Shown here: piece by piece, positions 18,801 to 27,116 of the stretch
Position numbering within the stretch: the stretch's first letter is position 1
Layout of the letters: each line of letters begins with the position of its first letter
Source: Streptomyces sp. NBC_01335
GTDB taxonomy: Bacteria > Actinomycetota > Actinomycetes > Streptomycetales > Streptomycetaceae
Assembly: GCF_035953295.1 (NCBI RefSeq)
Contig: NZ_CP108370.1
Span: 558,001-622,000 of the forward strand
Direction of reading: 5' to 3'
Length of the DNA: 64,000 nt
Translations under genes and position numbers: made by a program
The notes under the pieces: model-generated
Databases searched by the model: none
What the model saw: only the letters and a program-made list of their open reading frames with translations
Told to the model about the DNA's origin: nothing

Positions 18801-19655
18801 GGCCGTGTCCTCGGCGTAGTCGGCCCGGGTCACGGAGGATCGAGCCGGACTCCGCACGACGGCGGTCGACGTGACCGCCTCGTCCGGGGCGGGAGTGGCG
18901 GAGTCCGGACCGGCGGAGTCCCACATCTGCGCCCTCGGCGCGCGGAACACCCAGTTGCCGTCGGCGTCGACGGCGTCGTACCCGCCGCCGCTGTTCTCGG
19001 TGACACTCAGTCCCGACGCCCGCAACGAGTAGTCGATCTGTTCGAGCTCCGGCTGCGCGGCGGCCTCCGGCGTCCTGACGACCAGCACGTGACGGAACCC
19101 CTCGGTGGACGCGGTGACCTTCAGGTCCACGCCGTCCAGGACGTTCCGGTACAGAGCGCTCGCCCCGTCGAGTTCCGGTTCGGGCAGTGCCCCGGGCCAC
19201 CCCAGCGAGAGGGACTTGCCGTCCTTCTCGATCCGCACCAGCGGATCGTGCGTACCGCCGCCGGAGAACTCCATCGACACGGCGGCGGCCTTGGGTGCGA
19301 CCGTCCCGTCGGCCCCGCGCACCAGCGTCGCGTCCGGGGTCCGCCAGCCACCGTCGGACGTCGCCACCCGGACCGGCACCGCCGACTGCTCCAGCGTGAA
19401 CGTGGAGCCGTCGGGGTTCGCCCAGACGGTCGTGTCCTGCGACCGCTCCCCCACCACCTCGACCCGTTCGCCGGACTTCTTCGCTTCCGCCGATGCCTGC
19501 ACGGCCTCACTCGGCGGAGCGACGTCCTGGGCCACCGGCCCGGTACGCGGGCCCGCCCACGCCGCCGCGGGCAGCGGGCCCAGCAGGAGCGCGGCAACCG
19601 TCAGCACCACCAGCGGGCCCCTCGGCCGTCCCTGTCTCCTCGAACGCGTGCGCAC
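15864..19655 (-). CDS. Large secreted LamG (concanavalin-like) domain protein
   Basis: A 1,263-aa exported protein. GTG 19655 is chosen because AGGGGGGA sits four bases upstream; ATG 19673 would be in frame but lacks a ribosome site. The signal peptide is RTRSRRQGRPRG, then a hydrophobic core, then AAAWAGP. Around residues 60-200 is a domain seen at the start of many RHS-associated proteins (MEFSGGGTHDPLVRIEKDG). Near 335-480 is a DNRLRE-like beta domain (DPTVSWGEAERTLLRSDGYE). Two LamG/concanavalin folds follow, at about 778-1012 (GLWHFDDGAPGS...FVNGRRQGNA) and 1040-1255. It precedes the RHS gene on the same strand. Such proteins probably bind glycans at the cell surface. Confidence 0.85.
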   Translation of the reverse strand: MRTRSRRQGRPRGPLVVLTVAALLLGPLPAAAWAGPRTGPVAQDVAPPSEAVQASAEAKKSGERVEVVGERSQDTTVWANPDGSTFTLEQSAVPVRVATSDGGWRTPDATLVRGADGTVAPKAAAVSMEFSGGGTHDPLVRIEKDGKSLSLGWPGALPEPELDGASALYRNVLDGVDLKVTASTEGFRHVLVVRTPEAAAQPELEQIDYSLRASGLSVTENSGGGYDAVDADGNWVFRAPRAQMWDSAGPDSATPAPDEAVTSTAVVRSPARSSVTRADYAEDTAQGAAPGAGGDGTGVEPAAGDTTKPMDVSVGQDVLTVTPDAGMLAHTEAEDFPLYIDPTVSWGEAERTLLRSDGYESYGWGNGDDGQGQGVGKCGNWGGYYCGPGYTQRLYFEFAPDKLKGKRVLDATFRATEPWAFQCDPRWVQLYRTGNISSSTTWASRPTHLDLVGDRDVSAGRGSSCDPDTPAAPIEFNDDPSETYENLTPTVRDFAEGKFSRLTLALKAKDETDASAWKRFRNDAVLVVTYVGLPAVPTNPAVASTCETTETDPSWISDPTPRFSAQVQTAAGGEAGATLRAHFYVQQKTSAGWATVATEPVAPSSGFVADNATVPVDSPITLAQNSPYRMAVFTRSYYNNGANQIEGHSTLTTKGWCYFTIDSTRPKAPAVTTPSGAVYAVCPDDGDGCGAATGGPGVAGQFTFTRNSADANVVAYEYRLATDKAWTKVSATTSVSRSIKPALSGVQVLYVRAVDSVGTGQSGETTAVRFNVAEGEGPAGLWHFDDGAPGSAVTVAADKGTAPGSRHDLTLHEAGAGWSSFARRGDGDRSLWLNDTANTTQQTGYAATSSPVVNSQSSFTVSAWAYPTDDTAFRTVLSQTGSDNRGFSLYYSPGVGRWVFLMQWYVGAERRYIGANANLSPGITLKAWTHLAGVYDGEAHTISLFVNGRRQGNAVAVPQEGWPTAVDSGLQIGRASAGSGTFNNYWKGRVDEVAAYQSALPDAEVAKVAELLNPDGSQRSTALVAAWQPRGSTGTAALADTTSVYGRSLQLNGGASVADDAIVLDGVDDSVTTAGPVVDDRESFTVTTEVEPDTAALDADPDKDGYAVQVLGQRSADGSAWGLWHQRSGVKQYMDEETGELLDRPTWFWRFGRLNSDGTFDAVESDEAASDGAVRVTGVYDAQEGTIRLYLASTQNGEDTAYTAVIGSGEFAGGKGYVNGAWGHYLRGRITDIRVWAGAAADSSQVGGLVGVAQDDESDDVTE

Positions 19656-20416
19656 CAATTCCCCCCTCGTCATCACACTTCGCGCACCCCCGCATGCGCC
19701 GTGAGCATGAGAACAACACTTTGCGCATATGACAAGAAGATCTTTGTGACGAATGGGGGGTACTCCCGGTGGTGCACCTATTGTCGACCCGAAAACCGCA
19801 CGTCCGGAATCCAGCAGGAGATACGGTCGACAAATACCGAGGAAAGGAGAAGTTAATTCGAAGTGGACTCCTTTCCATTCCCTTCGCCACGGGTGAGCGA
19901 ATCCCCGGTGTCTGGATCCACCCGACTCGAAGGGCATCCCCACCTCACCGCCCCTTACCAGGCGGAACACGAGGAGGCGGCGCTGATTCCACGGACGCGG
20001 CCATCGGCCCGAGGGGCGGCCACAAGGTTCCGTTGCGGGCCTCACGGCGGGCCCCGCACCGTCCTCGCATCCCCGAAAAGACGCTGCGGAGTGGTATCCC
20101 GCACCCACCCGCAGGGCCGCAATCGCGCCAGTACCAGCATTTCCGACGACTCGTCCGGACAACCCGCCCGCCAACGCTTCGGGTTTCACGTACAGACCCC
20201 GGCTTTCCCAGCAGACGAAAAAGGGCAGGAAAGGGACAGGAATGAGGATCAATTCCCGGCGCGGTCGCGCACGAGTCCTCGTCGCACGACCGGTGAGGAA
20301 CGGGACTCGGCCCCGCCGCCCTTCCCGATCACCCCCTCTTCCGGTCGGACGGCGGACGCCAGGAGCGCCCCGGCGTAAGCTGCGTTCGGCATGAACACGG
20401 CGGGGGTGCGGAGCAC
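19656..20416. promoter_or_regulatory. Long divergent intergenic region
   Basis: 761 bp between the leftward LamG gene and the rightward DUF4139 pair. The part near 19690-19860 is AT-richer than the surroundings and probably holds the LamG promoter. Open frames crossing 19860-20380 have no coding character. The ribosome site of the downstream gene is a weak GGAGCAC before ATG 20417. No named site can be supported. Confidence 0.3.
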
Positions 20417-22435
20417 ATGACGGCTGGATCGACGCAGAGCTGGGAATCGACCCTCGACTCGGTCGTGGTGTACGCACAGGGCGCGGTCTGCCGCCGCCTG
20501 ACGCGGGGCCGGGTACCGTCCGACGGCCGGGTACGGGTGACGGGACTGCCCCGCACCGTCGACCCGGGTTCGTTGCGGGCGCGGGTGCTGGGCGCCTCCG
20601 GGCTGCGCGTCACCGAGGCCAGGGTGGAGGCGGGGGCCGGACCGCTCGGCCCGGACGCACCCCAGGGCCTGCGGGACGAGGCCGAGCGGCTCAAGGACGC
20701 GTGCGAGGCGGCGCGGGGGCGCCGGGACCGCGTGGTGAGCCGGATCGAGGAGGTCGGGGCGCTCCGCCCGGTACCGCCCCCGCGTAAGCGCGACGACCCG
20801 CAGCACCGCCGTACCCCGGTCGACGCGTGGCTGGAACTGGCCGGTTTCGTCGACGAACGCCTGACGGGGCTCCACCACCGCCTGGCCGAGCTGGAGGAAG
20901 CCCTGCTCGTGACGGAGCACGAGGCGGAGGTTGCCGCCGACCGGCTCGCCCGCGCCTCCACCGACGCGCCGTCGGCGCACGTCGGGGCCACGGTCAGCGC
21001 GGTCCTGACCCTCGACGGCACCGGCGAGGCGGAGTTGGAGCTGGAGTACGGCGTGCCCGGCGCCGTCTGGGTGCCGGCCTACCGCCTCGCGTACCGGCAG
21101 GGCGACGGCGGCGGCCGTCTGGTGCTGCGCGCCTCGGTCGCCCAGCGGACCGGCGAGGACTGGACCGGCGTGCGGATCGCCCTGGCCACCGCCGATCTCC
21201 GGCGCCGGACCGACCTTCCGAAGCTCCGCTCGATCCGGATCGGGCGCAGCCAGCCCGCCCCCGCGCCGGCCGGGTGGCGTGAGCCTCCGGCCGGACTCGC
21301 CGGCCTCTTCTCGGGGTACGACGCGGCAGGCCCCCGCACGGCCTCGCCCGTCACCGCACGGGCGGCCTCGCTGATGGCCGGCGGCGCCCCGGCCGAGTTC
21401 CTCTCCGCCCCACCGCCGCCCCCGCCGCCGTCCGCGCCGATGCGGTCCCGGGCGAAGCACGGAGGCCCCCCGGCGCCGGGCGGCATGTCCTACGGGGCGG
21501 CGCCTGCCGCAGCCGCACTCGGCGCCCCGGCCCCCGCGGCCCCGGGGTCTCCCCCTCCGGTCACGGCACCTCCCCCGCCCCCGTCACCGCCCGCCGGTCC
21601 TCCCAGGCCGAGCAGCGCCGAGCTCGACTACCAGAGCCTCGTCCTCTCCGGCCCCGACGAGCAGGGCGGCCGCCGGGGCAGGCTCTTCGCCGACGCGCCG
21701 TACGATCCGGTGGTGGCCGAGCACCGCCGCCGCGCCGAGGCGGTGGCCTCGCTGCCGTTGCCCGGACAGGCCGTGCGGCCCCGGGAGTCGGCGGGTTCCT
21801 TCGACCACCGCTTCGACGCCGCCGCCCGGGCCGACGTACCGTCCGACGGCACCTGGCACACCGTCACCGTCGGCGAGGTCCCGGTCGGTCTGCGCGCCGA
21901 GTACCTCTGCGTGCCGTCCGTGGAGCAGACCGTCTACGCGACGCTGGTGCTCTCCAACGCGACCGACCAGGCGCTGCTGGCCGGGCCGGTGGAGGTCACC
22001 GTCGACGACGAGTTCCTGCTGACCGCCGCGCTGCCCACGCTCGCCCCCGGCGGTGTCCGCCGGGTGGGGCTCGGGCCGGCCGAGGGCGTCCGCGTCACGC
22101 GCCGTACGAACCTGCACGAGTCGGCCTCCGGCCTGCGCGGCAACACCACGGTGCTCAACCACGGTGTCCGCGTGGAACTGGCCAACGGGCTCGCGCGCCC
22201 CGTCCGCGTGGAGGTCCACGAGCGGGTGCCCGTCACCTCCGATCCGGACGTCCGGATCGAGGAGCGGGCCGGTTGGGCGGCGCCGGTGGAAAGCGTGGGG
22301 CCGGACCGGTACGCGCCGGGCACCCGTATCTGGCGACTGGACCTGCCCGCAGGGGCCACCGCCGCCCTCGACGGCGGCTACGAGATCCGCATCCCGACCG
22401 GCAAGGCCCTGGTCGGCGGCAACCGCAGGAGCTGA
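20417..22435 (+). CDS. DUF4139 (mucoidy-inhibitor MuiA-like) protein, first of a pair
   Basis: A 672-aa protein. The N-terminal domain (STLDSVVVYAQGAVCRRLTR, DGRVRVTGLPRTVDPGSLRA) is of the DUF4140 type. A helical, probably coiled-coil segment follows at about residues 85-190. The beta-rich DUF4139 domain begins near LELEYGVPGAVWVPAYRLAY and includes QRTGEDWTGVRIALATADLR and the C-terminal VHERVPVTSDPDVRI. A proline-rich linker of about 90 residues (from about 330, with runs of Pro) splits the DUF4139 domain. There is no signal peptide. The family is found next to transport or envelope genes but has no defined biochemistry. It is followed 8 bp later by a second family member. Confidence 0.85.
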   Translation: MTAGSTQSWESTLDSVVVYAQGAVCRRLTRGRVPSDGRVRVTGLPRTVDPGSLRARVLGASGLRVTEARVEAGAGPLGPDAPQGLRDEAERLKDACEAARGRRDRVVSRIEEVGALRPVPPPRKRDDPQHRRTPVDAWLELAGFVDERLTGLHHRLAELEEALLVTEHEAEVAADRLARASTDAPSAHVGATVSAVLTLDGTGEAELELEYGVPGAVWVPAYRLAYRQGDGGGRLVLRASVAQRTGEDWTGVRIALATADLRRRTDLPKLRSIRIGRSQPAPAPAGWREPPAGLAGLFSGYDAAGPRTASPVTARAASLMAGGAPAEFLSAPPPPPPPSAPMRSRAKHGGPPAPGGMSYGAAPAAAALGAPAPAAPGSPPPVTAPPPPPSPPAGPPRPSSAELDYQSLVLSGPDEQGGRRGRLFADAPYDPVVAEHRRRAEAVASLPLPGQAVRPRESAGSFDHRFDAAARADVPSDGTWHTVTVGEVPVGLRAEYLCVPSVEQTVYATLVLSNATDQALLAGPVEVTVDDEFLLTAALPTLAPGGVRRVGLGPAEGVRVTRRTNLHESASGLRGNTTVLNHGVRVELANGLARPVRVEVHERVPVTSDPDVRIEERAGWAAPVESVGPDRYAPGTRIWRLDLPAGATAALDGGYEIRIPTGKALVGGNRRS

Positions 22436-22443
22436 CACCCGCC

Positions 22444-24006
22444 ATGTCCACGGCCCCGAAGCCTCTTCCCCTCCCCGTCACCGCCGTCACGTGCCTCGAA
22501 GACCGGGCCCACGTCGAACGCGCCGTCGTGCTCGACCTGGAAGCCGGGGTCCAGCGGCTCCGTCTCGGCCCGGTCAGCGCGCTGGCCGTCGACCGGAGCC
22601 TGCACGCCGAACTGACCGCCCCGTACCCCGCGTCCGTCCTCGACGCGCGGATCGTCCGTACGTGGACACCGCGGGGGCCGCAGCCGCTCACCGGGGAGGA
22701 CTCTCCGCTGCGCCACCGGGTGCGCGCCCTCGAAGAGGAGCGGCCGGTTCTGGAGCGGCGGTGCGACCGTCTGCTCACCCGGCTCGACCTCCTCGGCCGG
22801 CTCGCCGCCGATCTGCTGCGGGAGATCGGCGAGGGCGCGGGCCACGGGGAGACCGAGCAGTCCCGCTGGGCCGGCGAACTGGACCGGGTGGACGAGGAGC
22901 GCGACACGTGCGAGGAGCAACTCCGCTCCGTACGGGCCGAGCTGGCCGCGCTCGACGAGGAACTCGCCGACGCGGGAAGGGTCATGGCCCTCGCCGAGGA
23001 GGAACCCGCCGAACTCGTCGGCCACATCGAGCTGACCGTGGAGGCCGCGGCCGCCGGACCGGCCGGGCTGCGTCTGACCCACCTCACCCCGTGCGCGCTG
23101 TGGCGGCCGGCCTACCGGGCCGTGCTCGACGGGGGCTCCCTGACGCTGGAGACGGACGCGGTGGTCTGGCAGCGTACGGGTGAGGACTGGTCGGACGTGC
23201 CGCTGACCCTGTCGACGGCCCGTTCGGCGTCGGCCGGCGTGCCGCCCCGGCTGGCCGAGGACCGGCTGACGCTGCGGGACCGCCCGGCGGCGGAACGCCG
23301 CACGGTCGAGGTCGACTTCCGCGAGGAGGAGATCGCGACGCTCGGCCCGGTCCCGGTGCTCGGCCTCCCGGGCGTGGACGACGGCGGCGAGGCGCGGGTG
23401 CTGAAGGCGCCGGCGCCGGTCTCCGTACGAGGTGACGGCCGCGCCCACCGCGTACCGCTCTCCGCGTTCACTGCCGCCGCGCGCGACGAGTACGCCTGCG
23501 CACCGGAGTTGTCCCCGCTCGTCACCCAGGTGGTGCGGTTCGACAACCGCTCCGGCCACGCGCTGCTCGCCGGCCCCGTGGACCTGGTCCGCGGAAGCGG
23601 GTTCAGCGGCCGCGGCACGCTGGACTTCACCGCCCCCGGCGGGCCGGTCGAGCTGGCCTTCGGCAGCCGCGACGACTTCCACGTGGTCCGGGAGGCCGAA
23701 GAGTCCCGCGACACCACAGGCCTCACCCAGCGGACCGTGGTCACCCGCACGGTGCGGCTGCATCTGTCGCGGTTCTCCGCCCCCGGGGACAGCGACGAGC
23801 GGGTGGTCGCCCTCCGGGAGCGCGTCCCCGTCTCCGAGGTCTCCGCCGTCGAGGTACACCTGCGCAAGGACGCGTGCTCCCCCGCCCCGGACGTGTTCGA
23901 CGCCGAGGGCATCGCCCGCTGGGACGTCTCCCTCCCGCCCGGCGGCCGGCGCACGGTCACCCTGGTCTACGAGGTGTCGGCGAGCGCCAAGGTCACCGGG
24001 GTCTGA
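22444..24006 (+). CDS. DUF4139 (MuiA-like) protein, second of a pair
   Basis: A 520-aa protein starting at ATG 22444 (MSTAPKPLPLPVTAVTCLED), 8 bp after the first DUF4139 gene and surely in the same operon. The order is the same: N-terminal beta domain (DRAHVERAVVLDLEAGVQRL), an acidic helical region around residues 90-190 (ELDRVDEERDTCEEQLRSVR) and a DUF4139 domain (HLTPCALWRPAYRAVLDGG, QRTGEDWSDVPLTLSTA, ending GGRRTVTLVYEVSAS). It lacks the proline-rich linker of its neighbour. Shared domains and tandem order suggest an old duplication and perhaps a heteromeric complex. Confidence 0.85.
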   Translation: MSTAPKPLPLPVTAVTCLEDRAHVERAVVLDLEAGVQRLRLGPVSALAVDRSLHAELTAPYPASVLDARIVRTWTPRGPQPLTGEDSPLRHRVRALEEERPVLERRCDRLLTRLDLLGRLAADLLREIGEGAGHGETEQSRWAGELDRVDEERDTCEEQLRSVRAELAALDEELADAGRVMALAEEEPAELVGHIELTVEAAAAGPAGLRLTHLTPCALWRPAYRAVLDGGSLTLETDAVVWQRTGEDWSDVPLTLSTARSASAGVPPRLAEDRLTLRDRPAAERRTVEVDFREEEIATLGPVPVLGLPGVDDGGEARVLKAPAPVSVRGDGRAHRVPLSAFTAAARDEYACAPELSPLVTQVVRFDNRSGHALLAGPVDLVRGSGFSGRGTLDFTAPGGPVELAFGSRDDFHVVREAEESRDTTGLTQRTVVTRTVRLHLSRFSAPGDSDERVVALRERVPVSEVSAVEVHLRKDACSPAPDVFDAEGIARWDVSLPPGGRRTVTLVYEVSASAKVTGV

Positions 24007-24174
24007 GCGGGGACGCAGGCGCGACGGAAGCAGCACGTGGGCAGCGCGGAGGCCGGGCGGAAGCGGAACGGAAGCAGAACGGAAGCGAGCCGTCCGCGGG
24101 TTGACGGGACCATGCCCGAGCAGCAAAGATCATCGGGCTCGACTCTGACAACGTTGTCGTACGAGAGGAATGCG

Positions 24175-26550
24175 ATGAAAGCGCTGAAAAGGCGCGTGTT
24201 CGGCGTCCTGTTGATCGCCACCACGATGGTCGCGGCTTCCGCCACCTCCGGCGTCGCGAACTCCCGTTCCCAGGGGCCGAAGTTCGCCGCCGACCCCACC
24301 ACGCTGGTCGACACGTCGATCGGCAACAACGGCGACGGGACCACCTTCCCCGGGGCCTCCGCGCCGTTCGGCATGGTGCAGCTGAGCCCCGACACGCAGC
24401 TGAACAAGTACGCCTCGTACGACTACGCCCAGGACACCATCCTCGGTTTCAGCCACACGCACCTCTCGGGCGTGGGTTGTCAGACGATGGGCAACTTCCG
24501 GTTCATGCCGACCACCGGCGCGGTCACCTCGTCCGACCCGGCGCAGTACGGCGCCAAGTTCAGCCACGACAACGAGACCCGCTCGCCGGGCTACTACGGC
24601 GTGAAGCTCGACAACGGCATCGAGGCGGAACTCACCGCGACCGAGCGCACCGGCCAGCACCGCTACACCTTCCCGGCCGGGTCGGACTCGGAGAACGTGC
24701 TGATCGAGACCGGCCAGAGCAACGGCAGCACCTACGCCGGTGACGTCAAGGTGGTCGGCGACGACACCGTCGAGGGCTGGCTCCAGGGCGGCAACTTCTG
24801 CGGCGAGACCGGCAAGGAGCGCTACCGGGTCTTCTTCAGCGCCAAGTTCGACCGGAAGTTCTCGACGTTCGGCACCTGGACCGACGACGCCCTCACCCCG
24901 GGCGCCCGCGAGGCGACGCGCGGCACCAAGCGCGCCGGGGCCTGGCTCTCCTTCGACCCGTCCAAGGGCGACCAGGTCGGCACCTCGGTGGGTCTCTCCT
25001 ACACCTCGGTCGACGGCGCGCGTCTCAACCGCAAGGCCGAGCAGCCGAAGTCGTTCGACAAGGCCCGGGCCGGCGTGCACGACGCCTGGAAGGACGAGCT
25101 GAACCGGATGCGCGTGGCCGGTGGCACCACCGCCGACCAGCGCACCTACTACAGCGCGCTCTACCACTCGCTGCTGCACCCGTCGATCGGTTCCGACGTC
25201 GACAACCGCTACCGAGGCTTCGACGACCAGGTGCACCGCGCGGACTCGACGTACTACCAGATGTTCTCGCTCTGGGACACCTACCGTTCGCAGAACCAGC
25301 TGGTGGCCCTGGTGAACCCGGAGAAGGCCACCGACATGGCCAAGTCCGTGCTGCACATCTACCAGGACGGCGGCTGGCTGCCGCGCTGGGGTCTCGGCGG
25401 CGGAGAGACCAACGTGATGAGCGGTGACCCCATCACCCCCTGGGTCGTCGACCTCTACAACCGCGGTCTGCTCGACAGGACCACCTCGCGCCGGCTCTTC
25501 GACGCGCTCTGGAAGAACGTCAACGAGGTCCCCGCGGACCAGTCGCTCTTCCGCGGCCGCGACGGCAACCCGACCTACGTCCAGAACGGCTGGGTCGCCT
25601 ACCAGAACCTGCCCGGCTACACGTACGGCGACAGCCGCCAGGCCGGTTCCGCCACGCTGGAGTACGCGCTCGCCGACTGCGCGCTGTCCACGATGGCCGA
25701 GGGCCTCGGCTACCAGGACAAGGCCACGACCCTCGCCTCGCGCTGCGACAACTTCACCACCCTCTGGGACGACGACGTGACCTCGCAGGGGTTCACCGGC
25801 TTCCCCGTCACCCGCAACGCCGACGGCACCGTCGCCGGCGACCCCGACCCCACCCAGTCCGGCGCCTTCCACGAGGGCACCGCCTGGCAGTACCAGTGGC
25901 TGGCCCAGCAGGACCCGCAGACCCTGTACGGCCTGATGGGCGGCGAGGACAAGGCCGAGCAGCGGCTCGACACCTTCTTCGACCTGCCGGCCGTGCTCGC
26001 CGACCCGGCGAAGGCCGCCAAGGAGAGCTGGGTGACGGGGGCGTACGACTACCACAACAACTTCGCCTTCAACCCCAACAACGAGCCCGACTTCCACACC
26101 CCGTGGATGTACACGTGGACCGACTCCCCGTGGAAGACCTCGTCCGTACTGCGCGCGATGCGGACCCTCTTCACCGATGACGCGTACGGCATGCCCGGCA
26201 ACGACGACCTCGGCGCCACCTCGTCGCTGCTCGTCTTCGCCATGGCCGGCGTCTTCGAGGCCCAGCCCGGCTCCGCCAACTACGTCGTCACCGCGCCGAT
26301 GTTCGAGAAGGTCGAGATCCGGCCGGAGCACGGCCGCACGATCAGCATCGAAGCTCCCGGCGCGAGCTCCTCGAAGCTCCAGTACGTGTCCTCCGTGACC
26401 ACCGGCAAGGGCAAGCTGCGCCAGAGCTGGCTCTCCCACGAGAACCTGCTCCACGCCGGCACGATCCGGATCAACCTCTCCGACACGCCCACCACCTGGG
26501 GCGTCGACGCCGCCCCGCCCGCCATGGGCGCCACGGCCGCCAAGCACTGA
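24175..26550 (+). CDS. Secreted GH92 alpha-mannosidase
   Basis: A 791-aa secreted enzyme starting at ATG 24175 after GAGAGG. Signal peptide: MKALKRRVFGVLLIATTMVA followed by ASATSGVANS. The mature protein opens with the GH92 N-terminal hallmark VDTSIGNNGDGTTFPGASAP, then GFSHTHLSGVGC. The catalytic domain contains FSLWDTYRSQNQLVALVNPE, GSATLEYALADCALS, EGTAWQYQWLAQQDP, NNEPDFHTPWMY and MPGNDDLGATSS; the last two blocks supply the acidic and calcium-binding residues of the family. GH92 enzymes are calcium-dependent exo-alpha-mannosidases, mostly alpha-1,2, acting on N-glycans or mannans. The gene stands alone between a 168-bp leader rich in CGGAAGC repeats and a very strong terminator. Confidence 0.93.
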   Translation: MKALKRRVFGVLLIATTMVAASATSGVANSRSQGPKFAADPTTLVDTSIGNNGDGTTFPGASAPFGMVQLSPDTQLNKYASYDYAQDTILGFSHTHLSGVGCQTMGNFRFMPTTGAVTSSDPAQYGAKFSHDNETRSPGYYGVKLDNGIEAELTATERTGQHRYTFPAGSDSENVLIETGQSNGSTYAGDVKVVGDDTVEGWLQGGNFCGETGKERYRVFFSAKFDRKFSTFGTWTDDALTPGAREATRGTKRAGAWLSFDPSKGDQVGTSVGLSYTSVDGARLNRKAEQPKSFDKARAGVHDAWKDELNRMRVAGGTTADQRTYYSALYHSLLHPSIGSDVDNRYRGFDDQVHRADSTYYQMFSLWDTYRSQNQLVALVNPEKATDMAKSVLHIYQDGGWLPRWGLGGGETNVMSGDPITPWVVDLYNRGLLDRTTSRRLFDALWKNVNEVPADQSLFRGRDGNPTYVQNGWVAYQNLPGYTYGDSRQAGSATLEYALADCALSTMAEGLGYQDKATTLASRCDNFTTLWDDDVTSQGFTGFPVTRNADGTVAGDPDPTQSGAFHEGTAWQYQWLAQQDPQTLYGLMGGEDKAEQRLDTFFDLPAVLADPAKAAKESWVTGAYDYHNNFAFNPNNEPDFHTPWMYTWTDSPWKTSSVLRAMRTLFTDDAYGMPGNDDLGATSSLLVFAMAGVFEAQPGSANYVVTAPMFEKVEIRPEHGRTISIEAPGASSSKLQYVSSVTTGKGKLRQSWLSHENLLHAGTIRINLSDTPTTWGVDAAPPAMGATAAKH

Positions 26551-26556
26551 CGGCCC

Positions 26557-26603
26557 GGGGTGCGGCCCCCCTCCCCGCTTTCCGGGGAGGGGGGCCGCAC
26601 CCC
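26557..26603 (+). terminator. Strong terminator of the GH92 gene
   Basis: A perfect 20-bp stem (26557-26576 and 26584-26603) with a 7-nt loop starts 6 bp after the stop. The arms are G/C runs around GTGCGGCCCC. It also faces the end of the leftward HxlR gene and could act on both strands. Confidence 0.8.
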
Positions 26604-26616
26604 ACATTCCGTCGGG

Positions 26617-26696
26617 GGTCCGGCCGACACCCCCTCACAGGTCAGGCCCACACCCCGTCACCGGTCCGGCCCACACCCCGTCACAGGTCCGGCCGC
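26617..26696. repeat. 23-bp tandem repeat, about 3.5 copies
   Basis: Three head-to-tail 23-bp units at 26617-26639, 26640-26662 and 26663-26685 plus a partial copy to 26696. The unit starts GGTCCGGCC and continues CACACCCCGTCAC, with two to three differences between copies. The last copies cover the stop codon and final codons of the HxlR gene. Confidence 0.85.
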
Positions 26697-27061
26697 GAAG
26701 AAGAACCGGCGGCGGCATGTGCACGGGCGCGTTCGATGTCGGGGACGTGGCTCTCGGCCCATTCCCGGACGGCACGCAGGGGTGTCAGCAGTGACCGGCC
26801 GAGGTCGGTGAGGGCGTATTCGACATGCGGGGGATGCGCGGGAATCTCCGTGCGGGAGACCAGGCCGTCGTACTCCATCGCGCGGAGCGTCTCGGTGAGC
26901 GCCTTCGGTGTGATCCCCCGGATGTGCGCCTTGAGCGCGGTGAAGCGCATCGGCCCGGCGTCCAGCGCGTTGACGACGAAGACCGTCCAGCGCGCCCCGA
27001 TCCGGTGCAGAACGGTGCGACTGGGGCAGGTCGCTGCCATGACGTTGTAGGCCTTGCCCAT
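26681..27061 (-). CDS. HxlR-family winged-helix transcriptional regulator
   Basis: A 126-aa winged-helix protein: CPSRTVLHRIGARWTVFVVN, then RFTALKAHIRGITPKALTET, LRAMEYDGLVSRTEIP and VEYALTDLGRSLLTPL, the full HxlR fold. Cys12 sits where family members carry a redox-reactive cysteine. It is divergent from an MFS exporter gene with only 55 bp between the two starts, containing palindromic half-sites. It is therefore probably the local repressor of the exporter and of itself. The last residues are encoded by a 23-bp tandem repeat. Confidence 0.92.
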   Translation of the reverse strand: MGKAYNVMAATCPSRTVLHRIGARWTVFVVNALDAGPMRFTALKAHIRGITPKALTETLRAMEYDGLVSRTEIPAHPPHVEYALTDLGRSLLTPLRAVREWAESHVPDIERARAHAAAGSSSRPDL

Positions 27062-27084
27062 GCGCGACTCCCGGTAGCGTTGTG

Positions 27085-27107
27085 TATACCGGTATAGAAT
27101 CTATACC
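27085..27107. promoter_or_regulatory. Candidate HxlR operator overlapping divergent promoters
   Basis: Two overlapping perfect palindromes: TATACCGGTATA at 27085-27096, and GGTATAGA-A-TCTATACC at 27091-27107, giving three GGTATA half-sites. A TAGAAT at 27095-27100 fits a -10 element for the rightward gene, so binding would block it. Confidence 0.7.
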
Positions 27108-27116
27108 TTCCTGTTC

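Noticed and set aside
15984..19856. Long plus-strand open frame of 1,290 codons
   Set aside because: Antisense shadow of the LamG protein gene, without recognisable motifs.
19863..20378. Open frames in the long divergent intergenic region
   Set aside because: Composition and residue content are not protein-like, and no ribosome site is present.
24028..24100. CGGAAGC repeats upstream of the GH92 gene
   Set aside because: Irregular spacing and low complexity; could be chance in GC-rich leader DNA, so not listed separately.
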